From contig CP036434.1 of the NCBI GenBank assembly GCA_007751475.1, forward strand, positions 7,631,524-7,695,523: DNA of 64,000 bases. Direction: 5' to 3'. Shown piece after piece: positions 26,595 through 34,403 of the stretch. The notes under the pieces were generated by a model. That model was not told the origin of the DNA. It was given only the letters and a program-made list of their open reading frames with translations, and ran no database searches. The DNA comes from Saltatorellus ferox (GTDB lineage: Bacteria > Planctomycetota > UBA1135 > GCA-002686595). The position numbers were made by a program, and so were the translations under genes. The number at the start of each line of letters is the position of its first letter. Position 1 is the first letter of the stretch.

Positions 26595-27866
26595 ATGACG
26601 GAAGCGACAGACCAGCACGCGATCCGCCTCACGGCCGTCTCCAAGGAGTACCGCATCGGCGCCTCCCAGGGCGAAGGCATGCTGCGCGATGCGCTCGTCG
26701 GCGGCGCGAAGCGTCTCCTCGGCCGCGGTCCCGCGAAGGCGGAGCCCAAGACCGTGTGGGCGCTGAAGGACGTGAGCCTCGAGGTCGCGAAGGACGAGGT
26801 CGTGGGCGTCATCGGGCGCAACGGATCCGGCAAGACGACGCTGCTCAAGCTGCTCTCGAAGATCACCTACCCGACGTCCGGCGAGATCGACGTACGGGGC
26901 CGCGTGGCCTCGCTCGTCGAGGTCGGGACCGGCTTCCACAACGAACTCTCGGGGCGCGACAACATCTACCTGAACGGCTCCATCCTGGGGCTGAAGCGCC
27001 GCGAGATCGCCGAGCACTTCGACGCGATCGTCGAGTACTCGGGCGTCGGGAGCTTCCTCGACACGCCCATCAAGCGCTACTCCACGGGCATGCGGCTCCG
27101 CCTCGGCTTCGCCGTCGCAGCGCACCTCTTCCCGGACGTCCTCCTCGTGGACGAGGTGCTCGCGGTCGGCGACGCGGAGTTCCAGGCCAAGTGCCTCGCG
27201 ACCCTGAGCGAGGTCGGCCGCCGCGGGCACGCGGTGCTGTTCGTCTCCCACAACCTGGAGGCGATCGAGAGCATCTGCTCGCGCACGATCTGGATCGACC
27301 GGGGCGTGCTCCGGATGGACGGGCCGTCGCGCGAGGTCATCGCCGCGTATCTCAAGGAAACCGCCCAGGCGAACACCGCCGTGATCGATCTTTCGCAGTC
27401 GGAAGGGCGACCCGGCACCGGCGAAGCGCGCTTCCGGTCCATGGAGTTCCTCGCGGCCGACGGGAGCCCGCTGGAGGTCATTCGTACGGCGGACGAGGTC
27501 ACGGTTCGGTTCCACTTCGAGGCCCACGAGGAGATCCAGAGCCCCTACGTCGGCCTCTCCATGTTCACGGAGTTCGGGACCCTCGTGACGCACCCGAACA
27601 CGTGGAGCGCGGGCCTCGAACTCGGCCGCGTGGCGCCGGGCCAGCACACCCTGGATCTCCACATCCGGCGCGTACCGCTGATGCCTGGCCGCTACCCGCT
27701 GACGCTCTGGATGAATCGCCACTCCGACTCCGAGTCCATCGACTGGTTGGAACAGTGCGCCACGCTCACCGTCCACTCCCCCGGCAAGACCGTCTTCGAG
27801 CGCTCGCTGCCGCGGCGAACGGGCGCAGTGCTCCTCGACGCAGAGTGGCGCAGTGCGCCCTCCTGA
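26595..27866 (+). CDS. ABC exporter ATPase with C-terminal Wzt-like domain
   Basis: The 423-residue product has an ATPase domain with Walker A GRNGSGKT (74-81), a degenerate signature (YSTGMRLRLGFA), Walker B LLVDEVLAVGD and a switch histidine in FVSHN. Residues about 265-423 form a separate beta-rich domain like the carbohydrate-binding C-domain of Wzt (GEARFRSMEFLAADG, VTVRFHFEAHEEI, HTLDLHIRRVPLMPGRYPLTLWM). In Wzt this domain recognises the capped glycan end before export, so the exporter here may recognise a sugar on the peptide. The ATG is one base after the permease stop. Confidence 0.93.
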   Translation: MTEATDQHAIRLTAVSKEYRIGASQGEGMLRDALVGGAKRLLGRGPAKAEPKTVWALKDVSLEVAKDEVVGVIGRNGSGKTTLLKLLSKITYPTSGEIDVRGRVASLVEVGTGFHNELSGRDNIYLNGSILGLKRREIAEHFDAIVEYSGVGSFLDTPIKRYSTGMRLRLGFAVAAHLFPDVLLVDEVLAVGDAEFQAKCLATLSEVGRRGHAVLFVSHNLEAIESICSRTIWIDRGVLRMDGPSREVIAAYLKETAQANTAVIDLSQSEGRPGTGEARFRSMEFLAADGSPLEVIRTADEVTVRFHFEAHEEIQSPYVGLSMFTEFGTLVTHPNTWSAGLELGRVAPGQHTLDLHIRRVPLMPGRYPLTLWMNRHSDSESIDWLEQCATLTVHSPGKTVFERSLPRRTGAVLLDAEWRSAPS

Positions 27867-27892
27867 AGTCCCCCTCTCGACCCCTCCTCCCC

Positions 27893-29122
27893 ATGCTCCG
27901 ATCGATCCATCGCCGCCTGGTCCTTCTGTCGCTCCTCGCGCTGGCGCTCCTGGGCTCCAGCGCTCGGCTGAGCGCGGCCACGACCGCTGCGGTTCACGCC
28001 TTCAACCAGAGCTACACCTACCTCCGCGTCGACCAGGGAGGCATCGAAGGACGCATCGAGGTCAACATCAGCGACCTCAACCGCGCGCTCGGCACGGGCC
28101 TTCCGGAAGACGGCACCGCCACCGAAGCGGACGTCGACCCGCTCCGGGAACGGATCGAAGCCTATCTCTACGCGCGCATCGGCCATCGGATCGGCGGCGA
28201 GGACATAGAACTCGCGCCCAAGGGCTACAGGATCTACACGGCCGCAGGGAACCAGTACGTCTCGTGCCTCTACGACCTCGTCGGGGTGGAGGGGATCCCC
28301 GACGCGATCGAAGTCACCCACGACGTGATGTTCGAGGTCGATCCCGAGCACCGCGGATTCCTCGTGATCGAGCACTTCTTCCGCCAGGGCACGTTCATGA
28401 ACGAAGGCGGCGTCTCGCTGATCTTCGAGCCCGATGAATCGACCCAGACCCTCGACCTCACGGGAGGGTCGCGCTGGCAGGGCATCCGGGCCATCGTGAA
28501 GCTCGGGATCCATCACATCCTGATCGGCATCGACCACATCCTCTTCCTCTTCGTGCTGCTCCTTCCCTCGGTCCTGAGGCGCCGCGAGGAAGGGGAGTGG
28601 GAGCCGCAGGAGAGCTTCAAGGCGGCGCTCTGGCAGGTCCTGAAGATCGTGACCGTGTTCACGCTGGCCCACTCGGTGACGCTCAGTCTCGCCGCGCTCA
28701 ACATCGTCACGCTGCCCTCGCGCGTGGTCGAGTCGATCATCGCCATCTCGATCGCCGTCGCGGCGCTCGACGTCTTCTTCCCGATCTTCCACCGCAGGAT
28801 CCTGCTGATCGTCCTGCTGTTCGGGTTCTTCCACGGCTTCGGGTTCGCCAACGTCCTCGGGGAGATGGGCATCACCGGCGGGGACATGGCGCTTTCGCTC
28901 TTCGGGTTCAACGTGGGCGTCGAGATCGGGCAGATGCTGATCGTGGTGCTCGTCTTCCCGATCCTCTTCATGATGCGGCTCTCGCTCCTGTACACGCGCT
29001 TCGCGGTGTACCTCGGCGCCTTCCTCTGCGGCTTCGTCTCGATCTACTGGTTCATCGAGCGCGCGTTCGACGTCGATCTGACCCTCGGGGAGACGCTCGG
29101 GCCGATCCTGAAGATGTTCTGA
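27893..29122 (+). CDS. HupE/UreJ-2 family membrane protein
   Basis: The 409-residue product has a signal peptide (LVLLSLLALALLGSSARLSAA), an extracytoplasmic beta-rich part to about residue 195, and then six to seven membrane segments. The membrane part starts with KLGIHHILIGIDHILFLFVLLL, and continues with FTLAHSVTLSLAALNIV and FGFFHGFGFANVLGEMGI. The pattern of His and Asp in the membrane (HHI..GIDH, AHS, FFHGFGFA) is that of HupE/UreJ-2 proteins, thought to carry metal ions. It is 26 bases after the exporter ATPase and may share its transcript, but a role in peptide synthesis is not obvious. Confidence 0.88.
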   Translation: MLRSIHRRLVLLSLLALALLGSSARLSAATTAAVHAFNQSYTYLRVDQGGIEGRIEVNISDLNRALGTGLPEDGTATEADVDPLRERIEAYLYARIGHRIGGEDIELAPKGYRIYTAAGNQYVSCLYDLVGVEGIPDAIEVTHDVMFEVDPEHRGFLVIEHFFRQGTFMNEGGVSLIFEPDESTQTLDLTGGSRWQGIRAIVKLGIHHILIGIDHILFLFVLLLPSVLRRREEGEWEPQESFKAALWQVLKIVTVFTLAHSVTLSLAALNIVTLPSRVVESIIAISIAVAALDVFFPIFHRRILLIVLLFGFFHGFGFANVLGEMGITGGDMALSLFGFNVGVEIGQMLIVVLVFPILFMMRLSLLYTRFAVYLGAFLCGFVSIYWFIERAFDVDLTLGETLGPILKMF

Positions 29123-29133
29123 TGCGAGGCGTC

Positions 29134-29856
29134 TCAGCGAGCCGACTGCGCCAGCGTCGCGAGGTCCACGTGGGTCACGTGGATCTCGGGGCCCCCTCCG
29201 TCCACGCGTCCGGCGGTGACGCCGAGAGCGTGCGTCGGCTCGCCGAGCCGCTGCAGGTGGACCTTCCAGTCCGCGGGCGCGTCGGCGTCCGCGCGCGGCG
29301 TTTCGGAGAGGCTGGCGCGGGAGCGGCGGTGGAAGGCGAAGCTGATCTCTTTCAGCGGCAGCCGCAGGCCGAGACCGCGCGCCTTGATGTAGGACTCCTT
29401 GAGGGCCCAGATCGAAAAGAAGCGCTCCGCCTGCTGGTGGGTCGCGAGAGCGTCGAGGGTTTCGCTTTCCAGCGGACTGAGCACGCGCTCGCGCAGCTCC
29501 TCGGCCACCTCGCGCGTGCCGATGGCTTCGACGTCGACGCCGACCTCGGCCCCGACCAGCGTCGCCGCGGCGACGAGACCGCGCGTGTGGGAGAGGTTGA
29601 AGCGCAGCTCCGAGGGGAAGCTGAGTTCGGGCTTGCCGAACTCGGCGGTCCGAAAGCTCCACGCCGACGGAAGGATGTGCGGCTTGGCCCCGGAGAGAGC
29701 CAGGCGCGTGAGAGCATGGGCGGAGGCGAAGCTGTTCGCGTCTCGCTCGAAACGAAAGCGCGTGAGACGGTGGCGCTCGTCTGCGTCCAGAAGATGCAGC
29801 ACCCGGGCGGCGGGAATCGGCTCCGCCGTCCAGACGTGAGCGACTCCGCGCTCCAT
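29134..29856 (-). CDS. Sfp-type 4'-phosphopantetheinyl transferase
   Basis: The 240-residue product has both magnesium- and CoA-binding signatures of the family: VGVDVEAIG (GVDxE) and FFSIWALKESYIKARGLGL (WxxKEsyxKa), as well as RFNLSHTRGLVAAA at the usual spacing. It converts apo carrier domains to the pantetheine form and so should activate the three NRPS T domains and the stand-alone ACP. Its length is normal for the family. ATG 29856 is preferred; ATG 29880 adds eight residues. It is convergent with the HupE-like gene and divergent from the dehydrogenase gene, with 42 bases between. Confidence 0.93.
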   Translation of the reverse strand: MERGVAHVWTAEPIPAARVLHLLDADERHRLTRFRFERDANSFASAHALTRLALSGAKPHILPSAWSFRTAEFGKPELSFPSELRFNLSHTRGLVAAATLVGAEVGVDVEAIGTREVAEELRERVLSPLESETLDALATHQQAERFFSIWALKESYIKARGLGLRLPLKEISFAFHRRSRASLSETPRADADAPADWKVHLQRLGEPTHALGVTAGRVDGGGPEIHVTHVDLATLAQSAR

Positions 29857-29898
29857 CGTTTTCGTTTCCGGATCCCGCATGGGGAAGAAGCATAGGGC

Positions 29899-31044
29899 AT
29901 GGACTTCAGCTGGACAGAGGAACAGAACGCGCTCGTCGAAGACGCCAGGCGCTTTGCACGCGAAGAACTCGGGGGCGACGTCGTTGCGAGGGACGCGGCC
30001 GGGACCTTCGACCGCACGCTGTGGAAGCGGGCGGCGGAGTACGGCGTGCTGGGCTGGGCCGTGCCGAAGGAGCACGGTGGCTCGGGGCATGACCTCGTCA
30101 CTGCGGTGCGCCTCCTGGAAGCGCTGGGTGAGGGCTGCCGCGACAACGGGCTGACGTTCGGCCTCGGGGCGCAGATGTGGGGCGTACAGACCGCGCTGCT
30201 GCACTTCGGGACACCGGAGCAGATCGAGCGCTTCCTGCCGCCGTCGCTGGCGGGCGACTCCTTGACGGCCTACTGCATGACCGAAGAAGGCAGCGGCTCG
30301 GACGCGTTCGGGCTGGCGGCCACGGCGGTTCGCGAAGGCGGCGAGTACGTCTTGAACGCGGACAAGGTGCTCATCACGTTCGGGCCGGTGGCGGACGCTG
30401 CCATCGTCTTCGCGAAGACGAATCCGGACGCGGGCCGGTGGGGGATCTCGGCGTTCCTCGTGGACGCGAGCGCTCCCGGCTACACGGCCCATCCGGTCGA
30501 GGCGAAGATGGGCCTGCGGACGGTGCCCTTCGGGCGCGTGACGCTGGAGGACGTGCGTGTTCCCGCCGATCAGCTCCTGGGCAAGGAAGGCGCGGGCGCG
30601 AGCCTCTTCACCTTCAGCCAGGGCTGGGAGCGCAGCCTCGTGCTCGCGCCGCAGCTCGGCGCAATGCAGCGCCAGATCGACGAGTGCGTGAAGTTCGCGC
30701 GGACCCGCAAGCGCGCGGGCACGAGCATCGGCAAGCACCAGGCCGTCAGTCACCGCATCGCCGACATGAAGCTGCGGCTGGAGACCGGCAGGCTGCTGCT
30801 CTACAAGACGGCGTGGCTCCAGCAGAAGGGCCTCCCGAACCTGATGGAAGCGGCGCTCACGAAGACCTACCTAGGCGAGTGCTTCCGCGACTCCGCGCTG
30901 GCGGCGATCGCGATCCACGGCGGCGACGGCTACCGGACGAAAGCCGGGATCGAGCGCGACCTGCGCGACGCGATCGGCGGGCTGATCTACGGCGGGACGA
31001 CCGACATCCAGCGGAACATCGTGGCGGGTCTCCTGGGCCTTTGA
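29899..31044 (+). CDS. Acyl-ACP dehydrogenase, PltE/RedW-like flavoprotein
   Basis: The 381-residue product is an acyl-CoA dehydrogenase family flavoenzyme. Its middle and end closely follow the prolyl-carrier-protein oxidases of pyoluteorin and prodigiosin synthesis: QGWERSLVLA with Glu244, the catalytic base position in that branch, then NQAVSHRIADMKLRLE-like HQAVSHRIADMKLRLETGRLLLY, and IYGGTTDIQRNIVAG, which lacks the YEG glutamate of ordinary short-chain enzymes just as those oxidases do. FAD should remove hydrogen from an amino acid held on the ACP. The gene heads a tight group with ligase (7-base gap) and ACP, which is the pyrrole-starter arrangement. Confidence 0.9.
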   Translation: MDFSWTEEQNALVEDARRFAREELGGDVVARDAAGTFDRTLWKRAAEYGVLGWAVPKEHGGSGHDLVTAVRLLEALGEGCRDNGLTFGLGAQMWGVQTALLHFGTPEQIERFLPPSLAGDSLTAYCMTEEGSGSDAFGLAATAVREGGEYVLNADKVLITFGPVADAAIVFAKTNPDAGRWGISAFLVDASAPGYTAHPVEAKMGLRTVPFGRVTLEDVRVPADQLLGKEGAGASLFTFSQGWERSLVLAPQLGAMQRQIDECVKFARTRKRAGTSIGKHQAVSHRIADMKLRLETGRLLLYKTAWLQQKGLPNLMEAALTKTYLGECFRDSALAAIAIHGGDGYRTKAGIERDLRDAIGGLIYGGTTDIQRNIVAGLLGL

Positions 31045-31051
31045 GGGCGGC

Positions 31052-32644
31052 ATGCTGATGCACACGGGATTCCTGATCCACTCGGCGGTCGAGGCGTGGG
31101 CGCGTGAGACGCCGGACGCGCCGGCCATGGTCTTCGGCGGTGAAACGCAGACCTACGCGGAGCTACTTGCGGCGAGCCAGCGACTGGCCGCCGCGCTGCT
31201 CGAGAACGGACTGCAGCGCTCGGACCGCGTGGGGGTGTTCCTGCGCAAGGGGCTGGACCTCGGCCCCGCGATCTACGGCGCGTTGCTGGCGGGCGGCGCG
31301 TTCGTGCCGCTGGATCCGGCGGTTCCGGTGGAGCGGCTGGAGTTCATGCTGCGCGACGGCGGCATCCGCCACGTCGTGACGAGCGGGGCGATGCGGCCGA
31401 CGCTCGCCAGGCTGGCCGAGCGCATGGGAGATACGACGGAGGCGCCGATCCTCTACGGGGTCGACTCCGTGGACGGCATGGTGACCGTATCCAGCGCCGA
31501 AATCGCGGCCCGTGACGCGCGTGACCCTGGCGTCTGGATCACCGACCAGGACCTCGCGTACCTCATGTACACGTCGGGCTCCACGGGCGAGCCCAAGGCG
31601 ATGATGCACAGCCACCGCGGCAGCCTCAGCTACGCGAGGTGGGGGCTCCAGCACGTCAGGCTCACCCCTGAGGACCGCGTCGCGAGCCATGCGCCGCTGC
31701 ACTTCGACCTCTCGATCTTCGACTTCTTCTCGACGGCCCAGGCGGGCGGCGCCGTGGTACTGGTCCCCGAGGCGGTCACCAAGTTCCCTGCGAGCTGGAC
31801 CGAACTCGTCGAGAAGGAGCGCATCAGCGTCGTGTTCACGGTCCCCTTCACGCTGATCGAGATGCTGGAGCGAGGCGCGCTGGACCAGCGCGATCTCTCG
31901 GGGCTGCGCTGGGTCCTCTTCGGCGGCGAACCCTTCCCGCCCAAGCACCTGCGCGCGCTGATGGAGCGCCTGCCCCACGTGCGCTTCACGAACGTCTACG
32001 GTCCGGCGGAGGCGCCGTCGTGCACCTGCCACGACGTGGAGCCGATCGCCGAGGGCGACGACACGCCGATCTCGATCGGCACCGTTTCCGTCGGTTCCGA
32101 TGACCTGATTCTCGACGAGTCGGATGAGCCGATCACGGACGGCGCGCCGGGGGAGCTCTGTATCCGCAGCACCACCCTGACGCTGGGCTACTGGAACCGA
32201 CCGGATCTGAACGAGCGCGTCTTCCACAGACGCCCGTCCTTCGGCCCGTTCCCGGACGTGTACTTCCGCACGGGCGACCTGGTGCAGCGCGGCGAAGACG
32301 GCCGCCTGAGCTTCCTCGGTCGCAAGGACCGGATGATCAAGACGCGCGGCCACCGGGTCGAGCTGGACGAGGTGGAGAGCGCGCTCGCGTCGCACCCCGC
32401 CGTGCAAGAGGCGGCGGCCTACACCGAGGCCGACGGCGTGGGCAGCCGCTCGATCCTGGCCGCCGTGACGCTCGCGAATCCCGACGACGCCGCCATCACC
32501 CCAGCGACCCTCCGCCACCATGCGCGGGCCAAGCTGCCTCCCTATGCTGTCCCGCGAGAGATCGCGATCGTGGCGGAGTTCCCGCGCACGACGAGCGGAA
32601 AGATCGATCGCCGCGCCCTCGAAACCGACGTCCCCACGCCATGA
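31052..32644 (+). CDS. Stand-alone amino acid:ACP ligase (PltF-like adenylation domain)
   Basis: The 530-residue product is a free A domain with YLMYTSGSTGEPKAMMHSH (A3), HAPLHFDLSIFDFFS (A4), NVYGPAEAPSCTCH (A5), YFRTGDLVQ (A7), GRKDRMIKTRGHRVELDEVESAL (A8) and SGKIDRRAL (A10 lysine). It should adenylate an amino acid and load it on the ACP whose start codon overlaps its stop (ATGA). Its nearest type is the prolyl ligase of pyrrole-starter sets, judged from the partners. The hand-read code (DLFTLGVSCK) does not match the proline codes I recall, so the substrate is open. A second ATG at 31058 is also possible. Confidence 0.9.
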   Translation: MLMHTGFLIHSAVEAWARETPDAPAMVFGGETQTYAELLAASQRLAAALLENGLQRSDRVGVFLRKGLDLGPAIYGALLAGGAFVPLDPAVPVERLEFMLRDGGIRHVVTSGAMRPTLARLAERMGDTTEAPILYGVDSVDGMVTVSSAEIAARDARDPGVWITDQDLAYLMYTSGSTGEPKAMMHSHRGSLSYARWGLQHVRLTPEDRVASHAPLHFDLSIFDFFSTAQAGGAVVLVPEAVTKFPASWTELVEKERISVVFTVPFTLIEMLERGALDQRDLSGLRWVLFGGEPFPPKHLRALMERLPHVRFTNVYGPAEAPSCTCHDVEPIAEGDDTPISIGTVSVGSDDLILDESDEPITDGAPGELCIRSTTLTLGYWNRPDLNERVFHRRPSFGPFPDVYFRTGDLVQRGEDGRLSFLGRKDRMIKTRGHRVELDEVESALASHPAVQEAAAYTEADGVGSRSILAAVTLANPDDAAITPATLRHHARAKLPPYAVPREIAIVAEFPRTTSGKIDRRALETDVPTP

Positions 32645-32877
32645 GCCTCGAAGAGATCCGCCAGTACATCCAGCTCGAACTCCTGCTCGACGAGACCGCC
32701 GTCATCGAGGACGACGAGGACCTTCTGCTGTCGGAAACCCTGGACTCCCTGAGCGTGACGCGCCTCGTCCAGCACTTGGAGTCGACTCTTCGCGTGAGCA
32801 TCCCCCCGGAGGACGTGACGCTGGAAAACTTCCAGTCCCTGAACGCGATCCACGCGTACCTCGGATCACGTGAGTAG
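32641..32877 (+). CDS. Stand-alone acyl/peptidyl carrier protein
   Basis: The 78-residue product is acidic, with the carrier motif LLSETLDSLSVTRLV; Ser36 in DSL is the pantetheine attachment site. The start overlaps the ligase stop by four bases, so translation is coupled. It should carry the activated amino acid while the dehydrogenase oxidises it, then pass the acyl unit to the first C domain (inference). Its size is normal for a PltL-type carrier. Confidence 0.92.
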   Translation: MSLEEIRQYIQLELLLDETAVIEDDEDLLLSETLDSLSVTRLVQHLESTLRVSIPPEDVTLENFQSLNAIHAYLGSRE

Positions 32878-32908
32878 CGGCGGGCCCCACTTCGTCTATT
32901 CTGCTCCC

Positions 32909-33343
32909 ATGAGCCACCTGCACGATGACGCCGACGGTCCCGGTCCCGAAGATGCCCAGGTTGTCCTGAAGCTGTACGAGCTTCGGCGAGAGGAGGTCAT
33001 GCGCGCCTCCCGCGACACGCTGATCCGCTGGACCCCCAAGAGCTACGCCGACCTCGCCGCCATCACACAGTTCGACCACGAACACAACGCCGCGTTCCGG
33101 CAGGTCTCGAGCTACTTCGAGATGGCCTACGGCCTCGCGCGCCGCGGGGCCGCTCATCCGGAACTCGTGGTGGAATGGTGCGGCGAGGGCATCCTGCTCT
33201 TCGCCAAGATCCACCCCTACCTCGCCGAGTTCCGCGAGAAGGCGTCGCCGACGGCGTTCCGCAACGCCGAGTGGGTCACGGAGAACACGGAAGCAGGCGC
33301 GGCGCGGCTCAAGATGTTCCTCGATCGCTTCAAGACCAAGTAA
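32909..33343 (+). CDS. Conserved hypothetical protein downstream of the ACP
   Basis: The 144-residue product is mainly helical and polar (VVLKLYELRREEVMRASRDTLIRWTPKSY, then EMAYGLARRGAAHPELVVEWCGEGILLFAKIHPYLAEFREK). I recognise no family and no catalytic motif. It starts at ATG 32909, 31 bases after the ACP, and is convergent with the oxidoreductase gene. A GTG at 32870 that overlaps the ACP stop is another possible start. Small helical proteins of this kind are common housekeeping genes in planctomycetes, so it may mark the end of the starter operon rather than take part in it. Confidence 0.65.
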   Translation: MSHLHDDADGPGPEDAQVVLKLYELRREEVMRASRDTLIRWTPKSYADLAAITQFDHEHNAAFRQVSSYFEMAYGLARRGAAHPELVVEWCGEGILLFAKIHPYLAEFREKASPTAFRNAEWVTENTEAGAARLKMFLDRFKTK

Positions 33344-33373
33344 CCCCGCGGCGACGGCCGAAGGCGCCGCTCC

Positions 33374-34387
33374 TCAGATGCCCATCAGGATCTTGGCGAG
33401 CGGCGAGCGCGAACTCGTCAGCGGGTTCGCTGCGTACCGCCCGAACTTCTCCAGGTGGTAGTCGATGATCATGTCGTCGAGCCCCTCGGTAAGCGGGTAG
33501 CCGCGCTCGCCCGCGTGCAGGGCGCGCAGGAGGCGCAGGAACCCCACGGGCTTGGCCGCTTCCATCAGGGCCGTCGCCGACGCGCCCTCGGGGACGTTCT
33601 GCATCAACGAGGCCTCGGCCTCGTCGAGGAGCACCTCGTGGCTGCCCAGGCGGAAGCCTCGGCAGGCGCCCGCCTCGACGATCGACTCCAGTCGCAGAGC
33701 CCCTTCGGCCTGCAGGCCAAAGTCCGAGATCACGCCCTTCGATCCGACGATGGAAAGGCGTCCGGTCGCGTAGTCACGCGGCTCCATGAACAGGGCTTCC
33801 TTGCCGCCGATCACGAGTCGGCGCGACGCGAACTCGCCGCCGTGCTTGCGGCGGCGCCCGCTGCGGACCTGCGTCGATCCCAGGATCGTCTTCGCCAGCG
33901 CCACCCCGTGATACGCCCACGCGGACTGATCGAAGAAGACGCTCTTGAGCTCGCCGATGTCGCCCGCCGCGATCGCCGCGCGCACCACGTCGAGCCAGGG
34001 CAGCGTCGAGCAGTCTTCGGCCACCGAGACGCTCTGAAAAGCCGAGAGGTGCCGCGCATGGCGCAGGTGCTTGAAGCGCAGGACGGGCGTATCGATGAGG
34101 AGCGCCGTGTGCAGTGGCGCCAGCGACGCGAGCCGCTCGAGCACCGATGGGATCGACTCCTTCGACACGCAAACGAACACGAGGCCGATGCCCTCGAGGT
34201 CCGAGGCGGTGAGGCTCTTCAGGGCACGCACCGGGTAGGCGCGGCCGTCGAAGGTCTCCTCGCGCTCCTCCCGCCCGACGAGGTGGCGGATCTGGTACAG
34301 CTCGGGGGCCCGATGGAACGCGGGCACGGCAGCGTTCTGAACGCGCTTGCCGGCCCCGACGATGAGGACTTCGGTGGGACGGTTCAT
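33374..34387 (-). CDS. Gfo/Idh/MocA-like oxidoreductase
   Basis: The 337-residue product begins with a Rossmann fold (TEVLIVGAGKRVQNAAVPAFHRAPEL), followed by FVCVSKESIPSVLERLA and LLIDTPVLRF, the order of NAD(P)-binding segments in Gfo/Idh proteins. The expected EKP motif is replaced by DTPVL, and the usual C-terminal half is divergent, so activity on a sugar is uncertain. ATG 34387 is chosen because the Rossmann strand starts six residues later. It follows the GMC oxidoreductase by 16 bases in the same direction; such pairs appear in sugar-modification loci. It may make or trim the sugar that the glycosyltransferases use, which is inference. Confidence 0.75.
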   Translation of the reverse strand: MNRPTEVLIVGAGKRVQNAAVPAFHRAPELYQIRHLVGREEREETFDGRAYPVRALKSLTASDLEGIGLVFVCVSKESIPSVLERLASLAPLHTALLIDTPVLRFKHLRHARHLSAFQSVSVAEDCSTLPWLDVVRAAIAAGDIGELKSVFFDQSAWAYHGVALAKTILGSTQVRSGRRRKHGGEFASRRLVIGGKEALFMEPRDYATGRLSIVGSKGVISDFGLQAEGALRLESIVEAGACRGFRLGSHEVLLDEAEASLMQNVPEGASATALMEAAKPVGFLRLLRALHAGERGYPLTEGLDDMIIDYHLEKFGRYAANPLTSSRSPLAKILMGI

Positions 34388-34403
34388 GGGGCCTTGGTGT
34401 GGG

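Noticed and set aside
26756..29122. Single very long frame across the ABC ATPase and HupE-like genes
   Set aside because: The first part is a shadow of the ATPase gene in another frame; the HupE-like protein starts at ATG 27893 with a signal peptide.
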